A DNA stretch of 64,000 nt, taken from assembly GCA_018697195.1 (NCBI GenBank), contig CM031870.1, positions 14,324,538-14,388,537 on the forward strand, written 5' to 3'. Made by a program: the position numbers and the translations under genes. Shown piece by piece: positions 56,840 through 64,000 of this stretch (within the stretch, counting starts at the first letter, position 1; each line of letters starts with the position of its first letter). The stretch is from Certhia americana (taxonomy: Eukaryota > Chordata > Aves > Passeriformes > Certhiidae). A model generated the notes under the pieces. It had not been told where the DNA came from and searched no databases. It saw only the letters and a program-made list of their open reading frames with translations.

Positions 56840-58015
56840 GCTGTGGGCACCAAGAGCTGCCAGCTCTGGCACGGGAAAATTCTGCCCAAATACCTGAGCT
56901 TCATCTCCTGCTGTTGCCTTTTCCTGAAGGATCCCTCTCCTCCCTGTCTACACGGACAAGATTTAAGATGCCCTCCCAGTTTCAAAGCCCACTGAATTCC
57001 AGTCAGATAATGGACCTGTTTCTTGGAGACACAATCCCAGACCAGTCCTCTCCTCTCTGTGTGTGTAGGTTTGGTGTCTGCCATGACCTCATCCTGCTCT
57101 GGGGCACGATGGAGCAGCAGCTGGAGGGAAAGGGCCCCCAGAGACACTGCTGGGAGCAGGTACAGGAGCTGAGCTGTGGGTGATCTTCCCCGAGCCCCTG
57201 GGGACTTTTAATTGCTTTGCATGTTGGTTCCTGCTGCTTCTCTTCTGTCCAAGACTGTGTTAAACTGTCATAATAAAAGTAGAAGCTGTCTGTTGTTCCT
57301 CTTGGGGCCCTTGAAGGCAGGAGGCTTCAAAGATATTCAAAGATATCTATTCAAAGATAGCCTGGGCAGCAGAGTGGAGGGGAAATTTTGGCTGCAGCAG
57401 TTGTGTCACAGCTGGAGGAGGTGAAGGCAGCAGAGATGCCCTTGTCTCTGCCCTGTGCAGGGCTCTTGAGCTTCCCACCAAAGCCGTGTCTGGGGTGATG
57501 CTCAGTGGGGCAGTGCTGCTCGTGGCAGCAGAACTAGCAGGGTCTGTGCTCCTGCAGGACTCACAGAATCCCAGAACAGTTGGGGTTGGAAAGGACCTCT
57601 GGAGATCATTCATTTCCCTGTCAGAACAGGATCACTTGGAGCAGCTATCACAGGAATGTCTCCAGAGCAGGAGACTCCACACCCTCCCTGGGCACCTGCT
57701 CCCCTGCTTTGCCACCCTCAGAGTAAAAAAATTCTTCCTCATGTCGACAGGGGGGACTTCTTGTGTTTTAGTTTCTGACTGTTCCTCCTCCTATCGCTAG
57801 GCACCGCTGGAAGAGCCCTGCACCACCCTCTTGGCTGGATTCCAGCCCTGTGTCACACCCTGCATTTCCAGCACTGCATTTGCTAAGGAGTCAGGTCTGA
57901 GCTGGTGCTGTCAGCCCAACAGGGAGTATTTGAAAATGAAAGAGGGTTAAAAATGTTAGGGGATCGGAAAGGGCTTTTTACCCTGTTCTCTCCATAGTTT
58001 TGCTCCCAGCCCTGT
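56840..58015 (+). repeat. Duplicated block, copy 2 (NME3 3' flank)
   Basis: Partner of 43030-44230. The core 57004-57326 is virtually identical to copy 1: acceptor AG at 57067-57068, a 37-codon open frame ending TGA at 57181-57183, and AATAAA at 57272-57277. Beyond 57326 a short insertion of repeated TATTCAAAGATA appears, then similarity falls off. A reversed CR1 (57555-57790) interrupts this copy only. The encoded 37 residues match no family I know; coding status is uncertain. Confidence 0.9.
57555..57790 (-). mobile_element. CR1 3' fragment (antisense)
   Basis: CACAGAATCCCAGAACAGTT through GTAAAAAAATTCTTCCTCAT. Confidence 0.85.
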
Positions 58016-58089
58016 CAGTGGGAACACAGAGCTCCAGCCCCAGTGCTTATCAGGACACTCCCCTCCCTCAGCCCAGCTGTACCCCAGGA

Positions 58090-58565
58090 TAGAGTTGGCT
58101 CTTTTGGCTGCCACTGATGGCTCCTATTAAAGTTGCCATCAACCCCCAGGTCTGTTTGCTGGGCTGCTCTCCAGCCTCTCATCCCCCAGATTGTGCCCCA
58201 GGCACAGAGCCCAGCACTGCTGCTGTTGAATTTCACCCAGGTTGTGACTGCCCAGCTGCCTGTAAGGGCTCTTTGGGGGACTCCACAGCCCCCTCCAGTT
58301 CACTGGTTTGGCAAACCTACAGAATGTACATTAAATTCCTGAATCTGGATCATTTATAAAAACATTCAAGGGCAGCAGCCCTCGAATGGAGCCCACTGGT
58401 GAGTGGCCTGAAGTGACCCCATGTACTGGAGCCCTCTGAGCTTGACCTGGCTGCTGACACATGTAAAGGGAATTCATGGAGCTGTTTGAGGGACAGTTTA
58501 TCCAAGGGAGTGTTAGAGATGGTATTAAAAGCTTTGCTAAAACCCCAAACCACCACATCTACTGT
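58090..58565 (-). mobile_element. CR1 internal fragment (antisense)
   Basis: Contains TCATTTATAAAAACATTCAA and ATTAAAAGCTTTGCTAAAAC, reversed counterparts of internal CR1 sequence upstream of its 3' UTR. Confidence 0.7.
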
Positions 58566-59320
58566 CTTGCCTTGGTCAACACAAAGATGACTGACACGGA
58601 ACTGGGAGGAGTGGCTGATATCTCAGAGGGTTGTGTGGCCCTTCACAGGGAGGAACAATGGGAGAGGGGCACAGAGGAACCTTCTGGAATCCAACACAGG
58701 CCAGAGCAGGGTGCTGCATCTGGGGAAGAACAACCCCAGGGACCAGCCAGGGCTGGAGCTGCAGCTCTGTGGAGAAGGGGGTGACACGGACTGTTCTTGC
58801 CCAGCCCTGGGGCCAAGGTGGGGGCTCCTGGGGGTGTGAGGGAGGGGACACTGCCCCTCTGCTCAGGCACATCTGGAATGCTGGGTCAGGACTGGAGGGA
58901 CATGGAGCTCCTGGAGCAGGTCTGGTGGAGGCTGTGAGGATGCTGAAGGGCCTGGAGCATCTTGTGAGGAAAGGCTGAGGGAGCTGGGGCTGCTCAACCT
59001 GGAGAGGAGCCCCAGCTGAGAGGGGCCCTCAGCTCTGGGTGTCCCTGTGTGCAGGGAGGGCTCAGGGCAGGGCCCAGGCTCTGCTCTGGGGGCCAGCAAT
59101 GGCACTGGAGCAACGAGCAGGGACTGAGCCCAGGAAATTCCAAAGGAACACGACAAAAATCCTTCTGCTGCCCAGAGAGGGAGTGGAGCATCTGTTACTG
59201 GAGATATTTCAGAACAGTGTGGACACAGTTCTGTGCTGACCCTGGCTGTGCAGGCAGGTGGGAGCAGATGAGCCACTGTGGTCCCTTCCAGCCTGAACCA
59301 TTCTGTGACTCCAGGGAAGT
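58566..59320 (+). mobile_element. CR1 3' region, about 750 bases
   Basis: ACACGGAACTGGGAGGAGTG through GGCTGAGGGAGCTGGGGCTG and GGTCCCTTCCAGCCTGAACC, ending ATTCTGTGACT. It abuts the reversed CR1 fragment at 58565. Confidence 0.9.
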
Positions 59321-59869
59321 GCCAGAGCTTCTCACAAATGGCAATTCAGATGAAGCAGGTCCTTCCCCCCCCTGAACCCACACTGGCTGGGACTGCTGAG
59401 TGCGTCGTCTCTCAAGGGTTTTTCAGCAACTCCTTAAATAACCCCAGGATTTTAACAGAGTGAAGTGGGACTGACAGCCTTGTAGGATGCAGGGTCTTCT
59501 TCCTTAAATCTGCTTGAAAACTGGGACATTTAATCACCTTGCACTCAGCAGACACCTGTGGAGACTCCCCAGACCCTGAAAAACAATGGAGAGGTCCCAC
59601 GATGGCATCAGTCAGCTCTGTCCGTACCCCGGGCTGGATCCCACCGTGTCCAGACGGAGCAGCCAGTCCTGAACAGGCTCACGGTCTGCAGCCTTATCCC
59701 CGCGAGCCATTGTTTGGATAGATTAGATTACTCTGTCACCCTTATCGCTACACGCATCCCCTAAATTCTATTTCATTCTATGGAAAAAACCTCAGCTTAA
59801 GGGACACAAGGGGTAGGAGGACCGCAGCTTCCTGGAGGCTTCACGCCACTGATTCCTATGAGGCTCCAG

Positions 59870-60400
59870 CAAACGCCGCTCGGTGAGTGAAGAGGACGCG
59901 GGCAGCCTCCCCGAGATCTCCTCAGCGCACCTCCGCCGCTCCCTCAGCGGCTGCCGCCATCTTCTCGCGCGCGGGCCGCCGGGACGGGGCGGTGCCGGCG
60001 GCTGCGATTGGCCCGCCGCGATCACGTGGGGCGGGGCAGCCGCCCGCGAGCCCCTCCCACGAGGTGTGGCCACGGCGGCGGTCGCTGATTGGTCGCGGCG
60101 CGAGGCGTGGCCGCCGGGGCTGTCGCTGATTGGCGGTGGCGCGCGCGGCCCGGCGCGAGGGCAGCACCGCCCACGTGACGCGGGCGCGGGGCCGGAGCGG
60201 GCCCGGAGCGGCGGCAGCGGCGGCGGTGAGTGAGGGAGGGCGGACCATGGCCCCGGGCCTCCCCTCAGCCCCTCAGCCCCGCTCCCTCCGGCGGCGCTGC
60301 CACTCCGGGCCCCGCTCAGCCCCGGGCCCCGCTCAGCCCCGGGCCCCGCTCAGCCCCCGCCCGCGCCGCTGTCCCAGGGACAACGGTATCCGGGCCTGCC
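59870..60400 (+). promoter_or_regulatory. CpG-island promoter and non-coding exon 1 of UBN1
   Basis: Dense CpG, no TATA box. Reverse CCAAT boxes (ATTGG) occur at 60007, 60088 and 60129, and palindromic CACGTG E-boxes at 60023-60028 and 60172-60177. A donor GCGGCG/GTGAGT at 60225-60226 probably ends the untranslated first exon. Confidence 0.75.
60306..60358 (+). repeat. 18-bp tandem repeat, three copies
   Basis: GGGCCCCGCTCAGCCCCG is repeated about three times just downstream of the predicted UBN1 exon 1 donor. Confidence 0.85.
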
Positions 60401-60427
60401 TGTAGCGGGAGATCAGGCGGCCGGAGC

Positions 60428-60660
60428 GCAGCCCCTGCCCCGGGAGGTGCAGCCCCTATCCCGGGAGGTGCAGCTTCTATCCGGAGGGTGCATCCCTTCC
60501 CGGGAGGTGCACTCTATCCCGGGATGTCAGCTCTATCCCGGGAGTGCAGCTCTATCCCGGGGGTGCTGCTCTATTGCAGCCCTTATCCCGGGAGGTGCAG
60601 CCCTTATCCCGGGAGGTGCAGTCCCAGCCCTGCAGGTGCAGTCCCTATCCCGGTGTTTGT
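60428..60660 (+). repeat. About 20-bp minisatellite in UBN1 intron 1
   Basis: About eleven imperfect units of TATCCCGGGAGGTGCAGCCC with small indels. The CCCGGG core is retained in most units. Confidence 0.9.
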
Positions 60661-61018
60661 GCCCAGGACTCCTGGGCAGCGTCAAAGTGAGTCTGGAGGG
60701 CTCGTTTTGCTTCTCTGGCAGCTGGATTTCCTTCAGCCCTCACAAATGGAGCGGTGTGGTGTGAGGAGAGAGACCTGCAATAGACTGGAGGGGTAGTGGG
60801 GAGCTTCCAGTGTTGGAGAGAAGACTGGTACAAGGAGTAACTTCTTTCTTTCTTCTCTCTAATGATTGCAGCACTTGTCACTCCCTGAGAAAACTCCAAA
60901 GCAAAGCTCTGTCAACATCCTCAGTTATCCCTGGTGCAATCTGTCAGTGCAGCCCGACAGACCTTTCCTAGTGCAATGGGAAGGATGCCGTGAGGTCTGC
61001 TAGGGCTTGGCCAGAGCC

Positions 61019-63999
<2,981 letters not shown>

Positions 64000-64000
64000 G

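Larger units (their letters stand above)
55354..59860. other. Interval between NME3 and UBN1
   Basis: No recognised gene. It contains the second duplicated block (56840-58015) and a cluster of CR1 pieces in opposing orientations (57555, 58090, 58566). 55354-56800 shows nothing recognisable and may be NME3 3' UTR. Confidence 0.6.

Overview
The window looks like bird nuclear DNA, most likely a songbird. It carries intron-rich vertebrate genes with short introns, CpG-island promoters, about 28 fragments of the avian CR1 retrotransposon, and two related solo-LTR-like copies of an avian endogenous retrovirus family. Two runs of N (14120-14129 and 47667-47900) are assembly gaps. The species call is inference; the gene calls rest on exon-by-exon reading with matching splice phases.

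Layout: 1-1050 is a CA-rich tandem array. ANTKMT (+) lies at 1336-3519 and CCDC78 (-) at 4596-18988, tail to tail with opposed poly(A) signals. A 6.9 kb intergenic stretch (18989-25861) holds an LTR-like block, a 20-bp minisatellite and an RFX-type X-box. IGFALS (+) lies at 25862-28305, NUBP2 (-) at 30218-34762 (tail to tail with IGFALS), and SPSB3 (+) at 37249-42877 (head to head with NUBP2 across a seven-CCAAT CpG island). A gene-poor stretch runs from 43604 to 52780. NME3 (+) lies at 53055-55353, and UBN1 (+) starts at 61019 and runs off the right edge. These genes all have human 16p13.3 orthologues, but the joins CCDC78-IGFALS and NME3-UBN1 differ from the human order, and EME2 and MRPS34, expected between SPSB3 and NME3, were not recognised.

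The genes do not form one pathway. ANTKMT is a mitochondrial lysine methyltransferase, CCDC78 a ciliary/deuterosome coiled-coil protein, IGFALS the serum IGF carrier subunit, NUBP2 a cytosolic Fe-S assembly ATPase, SPSB3 a Cullin-5 substrate receptor, NME3 a nucleoside diphosphate kinase and UBN1 an H3.3 chaperone subunit.

The most unusual signals are: (1) a 323-bp module with acceptor, short open exon and AATAAA, present twice 13.7 kb apart with one difference seen by eye, once downstream of SPSB3 and once downstream of NME3, inside otherwise clearly diverged duplicates; (2) an LTR that landed exactly on the NUBP2 exon 3 splice donor and duplicated it; (3) a possible in-frame upstream first exon of SPSB3 lying inside NUBP2 intron 1; and (4) a perfect X-box upstream of a phase-compatible candidate first exon of CCDC78.
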